NCBI GenBank assembly: GCA_938030835.1
Contig: CALHID010000301.1
Span: forward strand, 1-5,986
DNA: 5,986 nucleotides
Direction of reading: 5' to 3'
Source of the DNA: an uncultured Actinomyces sp.
GTDB taxonomy: Bacteria; Actinomycetota; Actinomycetes; Actinomycetales; Actinomycetaceae
The translations under genes and the position numbers were made by a program. Below the pieces are notes generated by a model. The model was not told where the DNA came from and made no database searches. It was given only the letters and a program-made list of their open reading frames with translations. This document shows positions 5,799 through 5,986 of this stretch, piece after piece; the stretch's first letter is position 1, and each line of letters opens with the position of its first letter.

Positions 5799-5986
5799 AT
5801 GTCGACTTTGACTATTAAAGACCTTCACGCATCCGTTGAGACCGCTGAAGGACCGAAGGAAATTCTGAAGGGCGTGAACCTGACCATTAATTCCGGTGAG
5901 ATTCACGCAATCATGGGCCCCAACGGCTCGGGCAAGTCAACTCTTGCTTACGCTCTTGCAGGGCACCCCGCCTACGAAATCACCAG
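5799..5986 (+). CDS. sufC: SufC, ABC-type ATPase of the Suf complex (3' end outside window)
   Basis: Only the first 62 codons are visible. They begin STLTIKDLHASVE and run into the Walker A motif GPNGSGKST (residues 40-48), preceded by GEIHAIM and followed by LAYALAGHP, which is typical of SufC. SufC is a soluble ABC ATPase that binds SufB and SufD, and its ATP-driven dimerisation reshapes the scaffold during cluster assembly. Walker B, the signature motif and the C-terminus lie beyond the window. ATG 5799 is fixed by the GAGGAG upstream. By the usual actinobacterial order, sufS and sufU would be expected downstream, but they are not seen here. Confidence 0.92.
   Translation, partial: MSTLTIKDLHASVETAEGPKEILKGVNLTINSGEIHAIMGPNGSGKSTLAYALAGHPAYEIT

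Overview
The window looks like chromosomal DNA of a moderate-GC actinobacterium. The evidence is gene content and order: a SteA homologue followed by a MctB-like protein and a Rv1700-like Nudix hydrolase (the Rv1697-Rv1698-Rv1700 set of Mycobacterium tuberculosis), then sufR-sufB-sufD-sufC in the actinobacterial order of Rv1460-Rv1463. Frequent GTG starts and tight gene spacing agree with this. Base composition is moderate rather than the very high GC of Streptomyces, which would suit an Actinomyces-like lineage, but the genus cannot be fixed from sequence alone. All genes are on the + strand.

Region 1 (1-2242) is a compact cluster. It holds the 3' part of steA (a degenerate thiamine-pyrophosphokinase-like domain plus a C-terminal membrane anchor, linked to cell division and the envelope), a mctB-like gene for a membrane-anchored extracytoplasmic protein, and a Nudix hydrolase of the ADP-ribose pyrophosphatase type. 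The Nudix gene touches the mctB stop codon and may have its own promoter giving a leaderless mRNA from GTG 1625.

Region 2 (2243-2379) is the only sizeable non-coding stretch. It should carry the control region of the suf operon. I see a plausible -10 hexamer (2327-2332), a 7-of-8 match to the CAAC-N6-GTTG box known for cyanobacterial SufR (2302-2315), and a second short inverted repeat (2342-2358). No convincing terminator separates the two gene groups.

Region 3 (2380-5986) is the suf operon: sufR (Fe-S-sensing repressor), sufB and sufD (scaffold pair, TGATG overlap), then sufC (ATPase), which runs off the window end. SufB, SufC and SufD form the SufBC2D complex that assembles Fe-S clusters. 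SufR should repress the operon when clusters are plentiful. A G+C-rich hairpin sits directly before the strong sufC ribosome binding site, in the only suf gap wide enough for one.

I found no tRNA, rRNA, CRISPR array, insertion sequence or prophage gene. The content is mostly conserved housekeeping. The points most worth checking are the suf control region, the pre-sufC hairpin, the degenerate SteA active-site motif, the altered Nudix box, and a near-identical 26-bp repeat shared by sufB and sufD.
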